This document shows, piece by piece, positions 44,692 through 54,236 of a DNA stretch of 64,000 nt. Positions within the stretch are counted from its first letter, which is position 1; each line of letters opens with the position of its first letter. Origin of the DNA: Glacieibacterium sp965200405. Its GTDB lineage: Bacteria > Pseudomonadota > Alphaproteobacteria > Sphingomonadales > Sphingomonadaceae. The position numbers and the translations under genes were made by a program. The notes beneath the pieces are model-generated. The model did no database searches and had not been told where the DNA came from. It saw nothing but the letters and a program-made list of their open reading frames with translations. The stretch is taken from contig NZ_OZ241356.1 of the NCBI RefSeq assembly GCF_965200405.1, positions 3,410,001 to 3,474,000 of the forward strand, written 5' to 3'.

Positions 44692-45857
44692 GCGGTGGTT
44701 TCCGCGGCACCATGGCCCGGCGCGTGGCTGGTTGCGGTGATCGGCGCATGCGCGTCACCCTCGCGCGGCCCCATGCGGCGCAGCGCCCGGGTCAGCTTGG
44801 CCTCGATCCAGATCTGGCTGAAGTGCGCGATCACCAGCACCACCGGCAGCGCCATCAGCGCGAAAAGCAGCTGCGACCATTGCCCGGCCCGCGCGCCGAG
44901 TCCGCTCGCCGTCAGCGCCGCCTTGACCGGGCCCATCACCGCCGGTTGCCACAGGTAGAAACTGAAGCTGATCGTCCCCAGCCACTGCAGCGGCGCCGTC
45001 CGCAATATCGCGGCGAACGCGCCCTTGCCCGCCGAGATTCCCGCCAGCGCCAGCGCGCCGAGCAGCGCCGTCCCGGCCAGCAGCGGCAGCGCCACCACCC
45101 ATGATGCCAGCGGCAGGTGCAACGGCGTCACCAGCAGCATGTCGCCGCCATAGTTTAGCTCGATCGCCCGCCAGCCGACCAGGAAGCCCAGCAGCAACAG
45201 GAACGGGAGCCGCGATAGCATGCGCACCCCCGGCCAGGCCAGCGCCCCGGCGGCGATCGCCAGCCCGGCTGGAAACAGCACGGCGCGCGGGAACAGCATC
45301 AGCAGCGCGGCGCCCAGCACCGCCGCCATCACCACCCAGCGGGTACGGCCGCGTCCGGGCAACACCCAGAACGCCGCGCACAGGGCGTAGAAGGTCAGCT
45401 CATAGCCCAGCGACCAGGCCGCCGGATTGAGCATCGGCACCGAGACGAACGGCGGCGGCGCCAGGAAATTCAGCAGCCAATTGCCGAACGACGGCATCCA
45501 GCGTCTCGTCGCCAGGCTACCGGCGGTAATGACCAGCAGCGTCAGCCACAGTAACGGCAGGATCCGGCTGACCCGGTCCCAGGCGAAGGAGCGCATCGAC
45601 GGCGCACGGCGCAGCGCACCCAGGATAACATAGCCGCTGATCCCGAAGAACAGCTCCACACCGAACTTGAAGGCGTTGAGCAGGTACACCGAAAGCCACG
45701 ACGTCTCGGGCAGCAGGCCCGGCAGGCCCGAGTGGATGATGTGGTAGACGAAGACCATCGACGCAAACAGGCCGCGGGCGCCGTGCACCGTCGGGTTGAA
45801 GGCGGCGCGCTCGGCCTTCGCAGCCGTCGCCGGCTGGACGCGGACGGTCTCGTTCAT
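44688..45857 (-). CDS. Acyltransferase 3 family membrane protein
   Basis: 389 aa with about ten membrane helices. The family block HGARGLFASMVFVYHIIHSG (candidate catalytic His in FVYHII) is followed by LLNAFKFGVELFFGISGYVILGALRR and SFAWDRVSRILPLLWLTLL. PMLNPAAWSLGYELTFYALCAAFWVL is also typical. Such enzymes O-acetylate or succinylate sugars of surface polysaccharides using cytoplasmic acyl donors. It is co-transcribed with the polymerase. Confidence 0.9.
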   Translation of the reverse strand: MNETVRVQPATAAKAERAAFNPTVHGARGLFASMVFVYHIIHSGLPGLLPETSWLSVYLLNAFKFGVELFFGISGYVILGALRRAPSMRSFAWDRVSRILPLLWLTLLVITAGSLATRRWMPSFGNWLLNFLAPPPFVSVPMLNPAAWSLGYELTFYALCAAFWVLPGRGRTRWVVMAAVLGAALLMLFPRAVLFPAGLAIAAGALAWPGVRMLSRLPFLLLLGFLVGWRAIELNYGGDMLLVTPLHLPLASWVVALPLLAGTALLGALALAGISAGKGAFAAILRTAPLQWLGTISFSFYLWQPAVMGPVKAALTASGLGARAGQWSQLLFALMALPVVLVIAHFSQIWIEAKLTRALRRMGPREGDAHAPITATSHAPGHGAAETTA

Positions 45858-45940
45858 CGCCGTGCTGCTGCGACAGCTACACGCGAACTGCCACTACGCA
45901 GGAGCAATCCGACGTGATATGACACTTTGGGGGATCGATC

Positions 45941-46204
45941 TTGACTGAACAACCAATGGCGCCTGTGCCCAATCTTCAACATGAAATCGCGGCTCCTGCA
46001 TTCGCAGGAAACGGCGCTAACGTGCTGGCAAGTATCAGCGCGCAGGCCGCCGGCGGGCCGGTCGGACGGGCCGGCCACGGACCGCTGCCACACGCCTTTT
46101 ATCGCAGCATCAGCCGCCGCTATTGGCTGGCCGCGGTGATTGTCGGTGGCCTGGTCTGGCTGGCCCTGTTCGAGCTGCTCAGGGCCGCCCCGATTCATCC
46201 GTAA
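45941..46204 (+). CDS. Small single-pass membrane protein
   Basis: 87 aa from a TTG at 45941, which has GGGGGA about eight bases ahead; an ATG at 45956 is an alternative. The polar, Ala/Gly-rich N-terminal part leads to RYWLAAVIVGGLVWLALFELL, one membrane helix near the C-terminus, and a short tail. It is convergent with the Wzc-like gene and overlaps it by ten bases. Function unknown; the location in the export region suggests a link to the polysaccharide machine. Confidence 0.55.
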   Translation: MTEQPMAPVPNLQHEIAAPAFAGNGANVLASISAQAAGGPVGRAGHGPLPHAFYRSISRRYWLAAVIVGGLVWLALFELLRAAPIHP

Positions 46205-48378
46205 AACCCTTCCCAGCGCCGATATTCGTGATCGACGTCGTCGATCGCATAGGCAGCGACCGCCTTCATATCGACCTGGGTAGAGACGATTCCGACCGGC
46301 CGGACGCCGATCGAGGCGAGACGCTGGATGGCGTTGCGAACCATCGAGATCCGGCTGTGCTTCCAGCGCATCGCCATGATGGTCTGCTCGACATGGCTCA
46401 TCAGCAGCCGCGACTCGACCGCCATCATCGACGGCGCGGTGTCGATGATCACCAGGTCGAAGAACTCCACGAGGCGCGACATCAGCGACCGCAGCGCCTC
46501 CTCGGAGTTGATCTGGGCGTGCTGGAACGGCTTGGCGATGGTCGGCAGGATCCAGGCGCCGCTGCGCTCGTCCTGCATCACGGCGTCCTTCAGCGGCCAT
46601 TCGCCGGACAGCACGTCGATCAGCCCGACCTTCGGCGTCAGGCCGAGCATCGTCGCGACCTGTGGCCGCCGGATATCGCCGTCGATCAACAACACGCGCC
46701 GCCCGCTGATTGCAGCGACGCGCGCCAGGCACACCGACAACGTCGTCTTGCCCTCGCCTGGTCGTGCAGAGGCGATGCCGACGATTCGCGGCCCGTCGTC
46801 GCTGGCGTTGCGTTCGATCGACAGCAACAGGCTGCGCATCGACTCGGCAAGCAGCGACATCGGCCGGTCGACGACATAGTCCGCCGGCGGCATGCGCCGG
46901 TCGGTGCGCGTCGCGATCGAGGCGACGGTCGGCATGTTGACGAGGTGCGGCAGGCCGATCTGGGTCTCGACGTCGCGCGACGAGATCATCCGCTGGTCGA
47001 ACAGCTGGAGCAAGGCCACCGCACCGCCGGCCAACACGAACGCCAGCATGCTGCCCAGGACCAGGTTGAGCGCCTTGTTCGGCGCGCTCGGCCGCGTCGG
47101 CACCAGCGCGTTCGACAGCATGCGCGCATCGATATCTGCGACCACCGACTGGCTTGCCAGCGCGGTCTGGCGCGCCAGCATGCCGGCATAGTTGGTCCTC
47201 AGCGCATCGGCGCGACGCTCCAGCTCGTTCAGGCGGACCGCGGCGTCGGCGTTGCTGGCAAGTGCGCCGCGCGCCCCGCCAAGGATGCCGCTGGCGACGT
47301 TGGCACGCTGCGAAGCGACATCGACCCGCGCCTTCAGGTTCGACACGACGCGAGCGATCTCGGCGCGGATCGCCGAATCGATGTCGGCAACTTCCTGCCG
47401 GGCCTTGACGACGCTGGGGTGCTCCGGCTGGTAACGCGCGTTCAACTGCGCGAGGTTGGCGCTGGCGACCGCCCGCTGGCTACGCAGTGAATTGACAACG
47501 GGCGAGTTCAGCGCCTCGCCGACGTCGTCGCCGGCCGAACCGTGCGACAGCTGCGAGCGCGCGGTGCCGAAGCGGGCACGCTCCTCGGCGAGCGTCATCT
47601 CGGCAGTGGCCTGCTGCTGGCGGAACAGCGACTGGTCGCGCTCGGTCAGGGTGACGCCCTCGACACTGAGCAGGCCATTCTGGCGGCGATAGGCGGCGAC
47701 CGCCTGCTCGGCGTTCTCGACGCGACCGCGCAGGACGTCGAGTTCTCGGCGCAGACCGGCATCGGCGCTGCGCGCCGCGGTCAGGCGGACGTCGCTTTTC
47801 GACAGGATGTACTGCTGGGCCAGTTCGTTCGCCAGGCTGGCGGCGACCACCGGGTCGGGGGCGGTGACGCTGACGTTCAGGACGTTGGTGTTGCCCGGGC
47901 GGGTGACGCGCGTGTGTCCCTTGACGGCATTCAGCACGGCGGCCGGGGTCGGCGGCGTCGGCGGCATGCCGGTCATCACCTGCTCGACCTGGGGCAGCGG
48001 TCCGGCCTTCAGCGCCTGCACCGCGCGGCGCACGACCTCGTTCGACTGGAGGACCTGGATTTCGCTGTTGACCGCCCGGTCCTCCGCACTGGAGTCCGGG
48101 ATGACCGCGTCGTCCTTGGGCGTGATGTTGAGGATGCGCGAGTTGACCAGCACCGTCGCGTCGGCGGTATACTGCTTGGTGCTCAACAGGGTGTACAGGA
48201 CGACCGCGCCGAGGATCGTCACGAAGATCACGGCGAAATAGATCCAGCGCCGGCGCAGCGCCGCTCCGGCATGCCGAATGCGATCCTCCAGCGGGATCGC
48301 CATTGCCGTCGGCATGAGCTGGGGCGCAACCGGCAGCTGGGCTGCACGGTTCACCTCGACCGGAAGTTGTTCACTCAT
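46195..48378 (-). CDS. Wzc/ExoP-like polysaccharide co-polymerase and tyrosine kinase
   Basis: 727 aa. A Wzz domain opens with an inner-membrane helix (WIYFAVIFVTILGAVVLYTLL, ~45-65). The long coiled periplasmic part and second helix (LNLVLGSMLAFVLAGGAVALLQLF, ~445-470) follow. The C-terminal BY-kinase has Walker A ARPGEGKTT (~538-546), Walker A' RRVLLIDGDIRRPQ and Walker B FDLVIIDTAPS. Tyrosines at 710, 719 and 726 (AAYAIDD, HEYRRWEGFYG) make a short autophosphorylation tail. It controls chain length and export together with the Wza-like lipoprotein. Confidence 0.94.
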   Translation of the reverse strand: MSEQLPVEVNRAAQLPVAPQLMPTAMAIPLEDRIRHAGAALRRRWIYFAVIFVTILGAVVLYTLLSTKQYTADATVLVNSRILNITPKDDAVIPDSSAEDRAVNSEIQVLQSNEVVRRAVQALKAGPLPQVEQVMTGMPPTPPTPAAVLNAVKGHTRVTRPGNTNVLNVSVTAPDPVVAASLANELAQQYILSKSDVRLTAARSADAGLRRELDVLRGRVENAEQAVAAYRRQNGLLSVEGVTLTERDQSLFRQQQATAEMTLAEERARFGTARSQLSHGSAGDDVGEALNSPVVNSLRSQRAVASANLAQLNARYQPEHPSVVKARQEVADIDSAIRAEIARVVSNLKARVDVASQRANVASGILGGARGALASNADAAVRLNELERRADALRTNYAGMLARQTALASQSVVADIDARMLSNALVPTRPSAPNKALNLVLGSMLAFVLAGGAVALLQLFDQRMISSRDVETQIGLPHLVNMPTVASIATRTDRRMPPADYVVDRPMSLLAESMRSLLLSIERNASDDGPRIVGIASARPGEGKTTLSVCLARVAAISGRRVLLIDGDIRRPQVATMLGLTPKVGLIDVLSGEWPLKDAVMQDERSGAWILPTIAKPFQHAQINSEEALRSLMSRLVEFFDLVIIDTAPSMMAVESRLLMSHVEQTIMAMRWKHSRISMVRNAIQRLASIGVRPVGIVSTQVDMKAVAAYAIDDVDHEYRRWEGFYG

Positions 48379-48380
48379 AC

Positions 48381-49661
48381 TCAGACTCGATAGCGGATGG
48401 CGAAGGTCGCACGGTTGCGGTCGAACGCCCGGAACTGATCGACGCCGCGCGAACTCAAGTCGATGAAGTCATAGCCAAAGCGGATCCAGAACGCCCGGCC
48501 CAGCTTGTACTCGGCAGTCGCGCCGGCGGTCAGGCGGCGATCACGGCGGTCGATGCCGTTGAAGTTGTCGGTCTCATAACCGATGTTCGCACCCAGGATC
48601 AGGTTGCGCAGCAGCTCGTGATCGACCTGGACGGTGCCCGACGTCACCAGATAGCCGGTCGAATTCGGCACGCCCGCGTCGTTGACGCTGCGCTGCAAGG
48701 ACACGTTCACCGTCGTCAGTTCGGTCGGGAACAGCGTCACCCGCGACGACAATGCCAGTCCGCTGAAGGTCCGGTAGCGCGCGCCCTCGCTCTGCGAATT
48801 GACATAGCCAACACCGATCTCGCCGCGCGCCCCGAGCGGCAGCTCGAACCGGGCGCCGCCCAGCACCTGGTAGCGGGTGTTGCCGCGCAGATTGCCGGTG
48901 CCGCCGTCGGGCCGGTCATAATTGGTCGCCTCGCGCAGGCCCTGGACGAAATAGGCGAGCGACGGCGACTGGGCGATCTCGGCGCGCAGGCGAAGATTGT
49001 AGGTGTCGCGGTCGCGGAAATCCTCGTCGATCACCGGGCCGTTGCGCAGCCGGGCGTCGTCGAAGTTGAAGCGGTCATAGCCGGCTTCACCGCTGACCAG
49101 CACGCTGGCGAAGCGTTGCGAGACACCCAGCGCGACGGACTCGTTCTCGTAATGCACCGGCCGCTGGGTCAGCGCGAAGACGGTCTGGCCTTCACGCGAT
49201 TCGCGGTCGTTCTGATAGCGGGCGACCAGGCGCAGCCGCGTGCTGTCGCCGAACTGCTGGACGCCATATGCCGAGGCGCTGACGGCATCGACGTTCTCGC
49301 TGGTCTGGTTGGCGTAGCGGTCGAAGCGGCCGTTGGCCGACAGGGTCAGCGACCGCTGCGACCAGTTCGACTGCAGTATCGCCGTCGGCTCGACACGGAA
49401 GAAGGTGTCGGAAACGCGGGCATCGCGCTGGGCAAAGATATTGTCGGAATAATTGGCACTGCCGGTGATGTTCGGTGACAGGGTGAAGGTGCCGATCGGC
49501 ACGCCAGGCGCCTCGAAACCCGGAATCTGGCGCTCGCGCACCGTCTCGAAGCGTGAGAACCGCACCAGCAGGTCGTCGGGCGGCAGCAACTGTGCGTTCG
49601 CCGCCGTCGCGGTGGCGATGGCGAACAGGCTCGCGACGATCTTGTGCAGCTTGCGCCCCAT
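48381..49661 (-). CDS. Outer-membrane beta-barrel protein of the polysaccharide export system
   Basis: 426 aa. The signal peptide ends at TAANA. The rest alternates polar and hydrophobic residues with aromatic belts: FTLSPNITGSANYSDNIFAQ, FRVEPTAILQSNW, LSANGRFDRYANQ, VEFRLVARYQND-like strands, and the last strand FAIRYRV ends in a hydrophobic/aromatic pattern recognised by the BAM complex. It resembles the putative beta-barrel porin 2 group, often encoded next to exopolysaccharide export genes. It lies between the lipoprotein and the Wzc-like gene. Confidence 0.85.
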   Translation of the reverse strand: MGRKLHKIVASLFAIATATAANAQLLPPDDLLVRFSRFETVRERQIPGFEAPGVPIGTFTLSPNITGSANYSDNIFAQRDARVSDTFFRVEPTAILQSNWSQRSLTLSANGRFDRYANQTSENVDAVSASAYGVQQFGDSTRLRLVARYQNDRESREGQTVFALTQRPVHYENESVALGVSQRFASVLVSGEAGYDRFNFDDARLRNGPVIDEDFRDRDTYNLRLRAEIAQSPSLAYFVQGLREATNYDRPDGGTGNLRGNTRYQVLGGARFELPLGARGEIGVGYVNSQSEGARYRTFSGLALSSRVTLFPTELTTVNVSLQRSVNDAGVPNSTGYLVTSGTVQVDHELLRNLILGANIGYETDNFNGIDRRDRRLTAGATAEYKLGRAFWIRFGYDFIDLSSRGVDQFRAFDRNRATFAIRYRV

Positions 49662-50221
49662 CAGAAGAACCTCTCGAGGACTCGAACCGTGTCACCAGGG
49701 CCGACCTGAAGGTCGGACGTCAGACGATAGCGCGTCTCGTCGGCCTCGCCAAAGCGCTGGATGGCGACGGTCTGGTGGTTGGCGCGGTAGGTGAAGCCGC
49801 CCGCCGTCGCGACTGCGGCATTGACCGTCAGGCCGACGCGGTACGGGTATTGGCCGGACTTGTTGACCTCGCCCAGGACATAGAACGGCCGGTAGTTCGC
49901 CATGTCGACGCTGACCTTGGGGTCCTTCAGGTAGCGCGCGCCGAGGCGCTCGGTGATGCGCTGCCGCAACTGGGTCAGCGTCAGGCCGTTGACCGGGATG
50001 GCACCGACCAGCGGCAGCGGCAGATTGCCGTCGCTGCCGATCAGAAACTCACCGCTGACGTCGGGCTCGCCGAAGACGATGACCTTGACGCGGTCGTCGG
50101 GCGCCAGCCGGTAGACGGGCACGACCATCGCGCCGCTAGCCGACGGAGCCGGGTCGTTTGCACAACCCGCCAACGCCAACGTCATGGCCATGATCAGCCC
50201 GCTCAGCCACCGTACCATCAT
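49661..50221 (-). CDS. Polysaccharide export lipoprotein (Wza/GumB-like)
   Basis: 186 aa. A lipoprotein signal with lipobox LALAGC (Cys20) is followed by a Poly_export domain (VYRLAPDDRVKVIVFGEPDVSGEFLIGSDGNLPLPLVGAIPVNGLTLTQLRQRITERLGARYLKDPKVSVDM) and a SLBB-type segment (YVLGEVNKSGQYPYRVGLTVNAAVATAGGFTYRANHQTVAIQR). It is short, like GumB, so it lacks the membrane-spanning helix domain of full Wza. The neighbouring beta-barrel may complete the channel. It overlaps the upstream GT2 gene by four bases. Confidence 0.93.
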   Translation of the reverse strand: MMVRWLSGLIMAMTLALAGCANDPAPSASGAMVVPVYRLAPDDRVKVIVFGEPDVSGEFLIGSDGNLPLPLVGAIPVNGLTLTQLRQRITERLGARYLKDPKVSVDMANYRPFYVLGEVNKSGQYPYRVGLTVNAAVATAGGFTYRANHQTVAIQRFGEADETRYRLTSDLQVGPGDTVRVLERFF

Positions 50222-51231
50222 CCATTCTCCGCCTGGGTGGATCGAACGCGTGAAGCGGCCTCATCGCCCAGATCGGGGCCGCGGAAGATTTCGGCGAGGA
50301 AGCCACTGCCCCAAGCCATGTGCATCGTCGCCGCCGCGGCGCCCGCCAGCAGCGTGCAGGGTTCGGGCGTCTTGACGAACAACGCCAGCGACGCCGCTGC
50401 CAGCCCGAGCAGGTACAACGCCGGTAACAGCAGCGCCGGCAACCAGAACACCGCCAGCAGCAGCGACGCGACCAGCGCGACCACCAGCACCGGCGGCAGC
50501 ATCTGGCGCGCCCGCAACCGCTCGCCGTGCTTGCGGTAATTCTGCGCCCTGCCCTGTCCGTAGCGTCGATATTGCTTGAACAGCTTGCCCAGCGTGGCGC
50601 GCGGCAAATAATCGACCTGCAGTTCGGACGCGAGCCAGATCCGCCCGCCCGCCGCGCGGACCCGCCGGTCGAACTCGGCGTCCTCGTTGGCGATGAAGCT
50701 CTCGTCATAGCCGCCCAGCCGCTCGAACATCGCCCGGTCGATGCCGGCGTGATGGCCATGATCGACGAAGCCCGCCGGGCCGCCGACGCGGTGCGCCGCG
50801 CCGCCGGTGCCGATCCGGCTGTTCGATGCCGCCGCGACCCCGCGCTGCATGCAGCCCAGTCCGATCGTCCGCAGCCCGACACTGACCATCGACGCCGAGG
50901 TCGCGGCAAAGGCGGCGACGATCCGCGGCACGAAGTCGTCGGGGTAGAAGGCGTGGGCGTCGATCCGGACGATGATATCCGCCCGCCGGTCCGCCTTGGC
51001 GACTGCCAGGTTGATCCCCGCCGACTGGATGCGCGCCGGGTTGTCGATCACCCGGACGCGCGGGTCCGTGAGTGCGGCCTCGCCGGCGATCGCGCGCGTC
51101 GCATCGGTGCTGCCGCCGTCGGTGACGATGATCTCCACGACCAGCTCCGAGCGCAGCTTGGCAAGCTGCGCCAGCAGGCCACCGATGCGCTCGGCCTCGT
51201 TCAGCGTCGGGATGATGACCGCAGCGGGCAT
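50218..51231 (-). CDS. Family 2 glycosyltransferase (ExoA-like)
   Basis: 337 aa from the ATG at 51231; the open frame upstream lies in the preceding gene. It begins MPAAVIIPTLNEAERIGGLL and continues VVEIIVTDGGSTDATRAIA, IVRIDAHAFYPDDFVPRIV (DAH as the DxD), RVGGPAGFVDHGHHAGIDR, FERLGGYDESFIANEDAEFDRRVRAAGGRIWL. Two C-terminal membrane helices are visible (VLVVALVASLLLAVFWLPALLLPALYLLG). The arrangement resembles ExoA of succinoglycan synthesis. The sugar is not predictable. Confidence 0.9.
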   Translation of the reverse strand: MPAAVIIPTLNEAERIGGLLAQLAKLRSELVVEIIVTDGGSTDATRAIAGEAALTDPRVRVIDNPARIQSAGINLAVAKADRRADIIVRIDAHAFYPDDFVPRIVAAFAATSASMVSVGLRTIGLGCMQRGVAAASNSRIGTGGAAHRVGGPAGFVDHGHHAGIDRAMFERLGGYDESFIANEDAEFDRRVRAAGGRIWLASELQVDYLPRATLGKLFKQYRRYGQGRAQNYRKHGERLRARQMLPPVLVVALVASLLLAVFWLPALLLPALYLLGLAAASLALFVKTPEPCTLLAGAAAATMHMAWGSGFLAEIFRGPDLGDEAASRVRSTQAENG

Positions 51232-51232
51232 G

Positions 51233-52345
51233 TCAGGCGGCCAGCGCCGCGGCGAACTCGGCCTGCGCCGCCGCCAGCGTCTGCGGTGCGAGCATGGCGC
51301 GGGACGCATCGCGGTAGGCGGCCACGCCCGCCGGATCGGTCACCTTGTCCAGCGCCGCCGCAAGATCGGCCGACGCGAAGTCGATGCGCGACCCCGCCGG
51401 CAGATACTCGCGCGTGACGTCGATATCCGAAGCCAGGATCGGCAAGCCGCCCTGCATCGCCTCGAGCATGACCAGCGGCAGCCCCTCGAAACGCGACGGC
51501 ATCAGCAGCACATCCGCCGCCGCCAGATAGGCCTGAGGATCGTCGGTCCACGCCACCAGACGGGCATCGACCCGGGTCTTCGCCAGCGCCGTCTCCAGCC
51601 AGGCACGGTCCGGCCCGTCACCGACGAACACGAAGGTCCAGCCCGAAAACGCACCCGCAGCAGACCGCTCCAGCGCACCGAGCAGGACATCCAGGCCCTT
51701 CTGCGCCATCTCCAGCCGCCCGAGGAACAGCGCGATGCGCTTGCCGCCCGCAAGACCGAGCGCCGCGCGAGCTTCGCCCTGCGGCACCATCGGCGGCATT
51801 TCGACCGAGTTGGTCGCCACCGTCACCGGTGCGGTGCCGCCCGCCAGCCGCACCTGCTCCACGACGCTGCGAGCCGGCACGATGAAGCGATCGGGCCGGC
51901 GATACAGCCGCCGCCGCACGAGGTCGCCAGGAAAGCCCGCCCGCCCCATTTGCGTGAGACGATGCGCCATCGGCACGTAACTGACCACATTGATGCGCGC
52001 GTCGAGCGCCAGCATAGGAACCACCAGGTTTTCGATACGGCCCTGAACGAGCAATACAGTATTCGGTTGCTCCCGCGCAACGATTGCCCGCACCGCGCGA
52101 CGATAGCGCCACCGGAACTGCCCGAGATAAGGCTCGCCACGGCGCTTGACGAACGGCCACCGCACGACACGGATCGCCGGCAATTCCGCCGCCAACCGGT
52201 CGGCAAGCCGCTGGTTCTGTTCGGGTACCATGAACACGATATCGTCGAAGTCGCCGCGCTCCAGCACGCCGGGCAGCAACGCCAGCAACATGCGTTCATG
52301 CCCGCCGAAATCCGGACTGTCGTGCAGGATCAGCAGGCGCCGCAT
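51233..52345 (-). CDS. Family 4 glycosyltransferase
   Basis: 370 aa from the ATG at 52345, which overlaps the TGA of the upstream gene (TGATG). A GT-B fold: LLILHDSPDFGGHERMLLALLPGVLERG at the acceptor side, and the donor domain ALGLAGGKRIALFLGRLEMAQKGLDVLLGALERS. The E-x7-E-like element reads LLMPSRFEGLPLVMLEAMQGGLPILASDI. It belongs to the seven-gene minus-strand export and assembly unit 46195-54236. Confidence 0.9.
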   Translation of the reverse strand: MRRLLILHDSPDFGGHERMLLALLPGVLERGDFDDIVFMVPEQNQRLADRLAAELPAIRVVRWPFVKRRGEPYLGQFRWRYRRAVRAIVAREQPNTVLLVQGRIENLVVPMLALDARINVVSYVPMAHRLTQMGRAGFPGDLVRRRLYRRPDRFIVPARSVVEQVRLAGGTAPVTVATNSVEMPPMVPQGEARAALGLAGGKRIALFLGRLEMAQKGLDVLLGALERSAAGAFSGWTFVFVGDGPDRAWLETALAKTRVDARLVAWTDDPQAYLAAADVLLMPSRFEGLPLVMLEAMQGGLPILASDIDVTREYLPAGSRIDFASADLAAALDKVTDPAGVAAYRDASRAMLAPQTLAAAQAEFAAALAA

Positions 52346-53529
52346 CAGTTCAGGGTCGGATCGGCGCGACACCCCTGCCATTCGAGCAGCGCGCTGTTGT
52401 AGACATCGCGGGTCAGTGACGCGATCCGGCTCCAGGTCGGGATCTCGGCGGACAGGTCGCGCGCCGGCTTGCGCCCGATCGATGCGGCCAGCGCCTGCGC
52501 CAGCTGCTGCGCGCCGCCCGGGGTCACCAGCTCGCCGACATCACCCTGATAGCCGATCAGGTCGCTGAACGCGCCCAACTCGCTGGCGATCAGCCACTTG
52601 CCGAGAGGCGCGACGGCGAACAGCACGCCGCTGGCGTCGATCGTCCGATACGGGAAGACGAACGCGTCGGCGCTGCCCAGCACCTCCGACATCTCCTCCT
52701 GAGAATGGCGAAACAGCCGAAACTCGAGCAGTTCCGGCGGCAGCCCAGCCGCGCGCACGTTGTCCAGCAACGGCGCCATGTCGATCATCGGCTCGCCCGC
52801 GACGATGATCTTCAACTGCGAGCGCACCGCCGGATCGAGCAGCTTGACCGCCTCGACCAGCACGTCGACGCCCTTATACTCCTGGAGCTTGCCGAACAGC
52901 ACAATCTGCCAGCGCGGGTTCGCCTCGGCCACGCCACTGCGCTTCGCCGTCAGGACACCGTGCGGAACGATCGCCAGCCGCGACGGCGCCACGCCCTGCG
53001 CGACCAGATTGGCCTTGGCCGATTCGGTGTGGACGATGATCCGGTCGGCGGCGTCCAGCATCTGTGAAAGGCCATGCCGCTGCGCCCCGCTCACCTGCTT
53101 GCCGTTGAACGGCGTCGAATCGTGGACGGTCAGCACCACCGGGCAGACCCGGCGCATCCGGGCGATGATCCGCGCATCGATGCTGGGCAACAGCATCCAC
53201 TGGAAGTGCACGAGATCGTAGCGACCGCTGCGCACGAGCTTGAGCAGCCGCACCATGCCGACGACATGCTCGATACCCTTCAGCACCCGGCCCGCCGCAC
53301 CCGACCGCCGCCGCGGCCCATCACTCAGGGGATAGAACAGGTCTGTCGAGCGCGACCGCCCGAGATCGTCACCCTCGCCGGCGCGCAACTGGCGGACCGC
53401 CCAATGCGGCCGCAGCCCGATGTCCTCCAGACCTGCCGAAAGCGCCGCATCATACGGCGCCGTGAACAGCGAGGGATCGACTAGCAGGACGTCCCGGACC
53501 TCCCCGCTGCCAGCGCGGGCAGAGTTCAC
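52345..53529 (-). CDS. Family 4 glycosyltransferase
   Basis: 394 aa from a GTG at 53529, which forms a 4-bp overlap (GTGA) with the sugar transferase stop; the open frame upstream is unsupported. It reads VRDVLLVDPSLFTAPYDAALSAGLEDIGLRPHWAVRQL at the N-terminus. The donor domain has WQIVLFGKLQEYKGVDVLVEAVKLLDPA, LRLFRHSQEEMSEVLGSADAFVFPYRTIDASGVLFAVAPLGKWLIASELGAF. The substrate is unknown. Confidence 0.9.
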   Translation of the reverse strand: MNSARAGSGEVRDVLLVDPSLFTAPYDAALSAGLEDIGLRPHWAVRQLRAGEGDDLGRSRSTDLFYPLSDGPRRRSGAAGRVLKGIEHVVGMVRLLKLVRSGRYDLVHFQWMLLPSIDARIIARMRRVCPVVLTVHDSTPFNGKQVSGAQRHGLSQMLDAADRIIVHTESAKANLVAQGVAPSRLAIVPHGVLTAKRSGVAEANPRWQIVLFGKLQEYKGVDVLVEAVKLLDPAVRSQLKIIVAGEPMIDMAPLLDNVRAAGLPPELLEFRLFRHSQEEMSEVLGSADAFVFPYRTIDASGVLFAVAPLGKWLIASELGAFSDLIGYQGDVGELVTPGGAQQLAQALAASIGRKPARDLSAEIPTWSRIASLTRDVYNSALLEWQGCRADPTLN

Positions 53530-54236
53530 GTCGCGCCGCGGGCCGCTACCACTGCCGGAATGGTGCGAGTCAGGATGAACAGGTCCACCGAGAGGGACTT
53601 GTTGCGAGCATAGAGAGTGTCGATCGCGACGCGGCGGCGATAGCTGACTAGGTTGCGACCGCTGACCTGCCACAGCCCGGTGATGCCCGGGCGAACGCGG
53701 CAATAGTCGCGGATGTAGCGGCCATAACGCGGCATTTCAGCAGCCACGATTGGGCGCGGCCCGACCATGCTCATCTGGCCGATCAGGACGTTGAACAGCT
53801 GCGGAAGTTCGTCGAGGCTCGACTTGCGGAGGAACACGCCAAGGCTGGTGATCCGGGGATCGTCGCGCAGCTTCTGGTCGAGCGCCCATTCACGCGCCGC
53901 CTCGGGGTCGGACTCGAGCAGTGCCTCCAGGCGCCGTTCGGAGTCCACGACCATCGTACGCAGCTTGAGGCAGGGGAACGGCACGCCGCCCCGTCCGATG
54001 CGCCAGTGGACGAAGAACGGACTGCCGCCATCGTGCAGCCAGATCGCCAGGCACAGCACCGCGAACACCGGCGCCAGCATGAGCAGCAGCCCGATCGACG
54101 ACACGATATCGAACGACCGCGCGATCACCGCCTCGGCGAGTTCGGAGCCTTCCATCTCGGTGTCCGTCGCAGCCGGGCGCCACGCGGATGAAAGGTCACC
54201 CATCATCTGGGAGGCCGTCTGGAGCATTGCGTTCAT
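53526..54236 (-). CDS. Initiating sugar-phosphate transferase (ExoY/WbaP type)
   Basis: 236 aa. One N-terminal membrane helix (FDIVSSIGLLLMLAPVFAVLCLAIWL) precedes the bacterial sugar transferase domain: GSPFFVHWRIGRGGVPFPCLKLRTMVVD, DPRITSLGVFLRKSSLDELPQLFNVLIGQMSMVGPRPIVAAEMPRY and CRVRPGITGLWQVSGR. It lacks the extra N-terminal helices of WbaP and is therefore ExoY-like. It links the first sugar-1-phosphate to undecaprenyl phosphate. It is the first gene of the seven-gene export operon. Confidence 0.93.
   Translation of the reverse strand: MNAMLQTASQMMGDLSSAWRPAATDTEMEGSELAEAVIARSFDIVSSIGLLLMLAPVFAVLCLAIWLHDGGSPFFVHWRIGRGGVPFPCLKLRTMVVDSERRLEALLESDPEAAREWALDQKLRDDPRITSLGVFLRKSSLDELPQLFNVLIGQMSMVGPRPIVAAEMPRYGRYIRDYCRVRPGITGLWQVSGRNLVSYRRRVAIDTLYARNKSLSVDLFILTRTIPAVVAARGAT

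Noticed and set aside
42874..44958. Open frame of 694 codons on the + strand across the flippase and polymerase genes
   Set aside because: Its product is an unbroken run of Gln, Arg, Asp and Ala, the typical shadow of hydrophobic membrane genes read in antisense.
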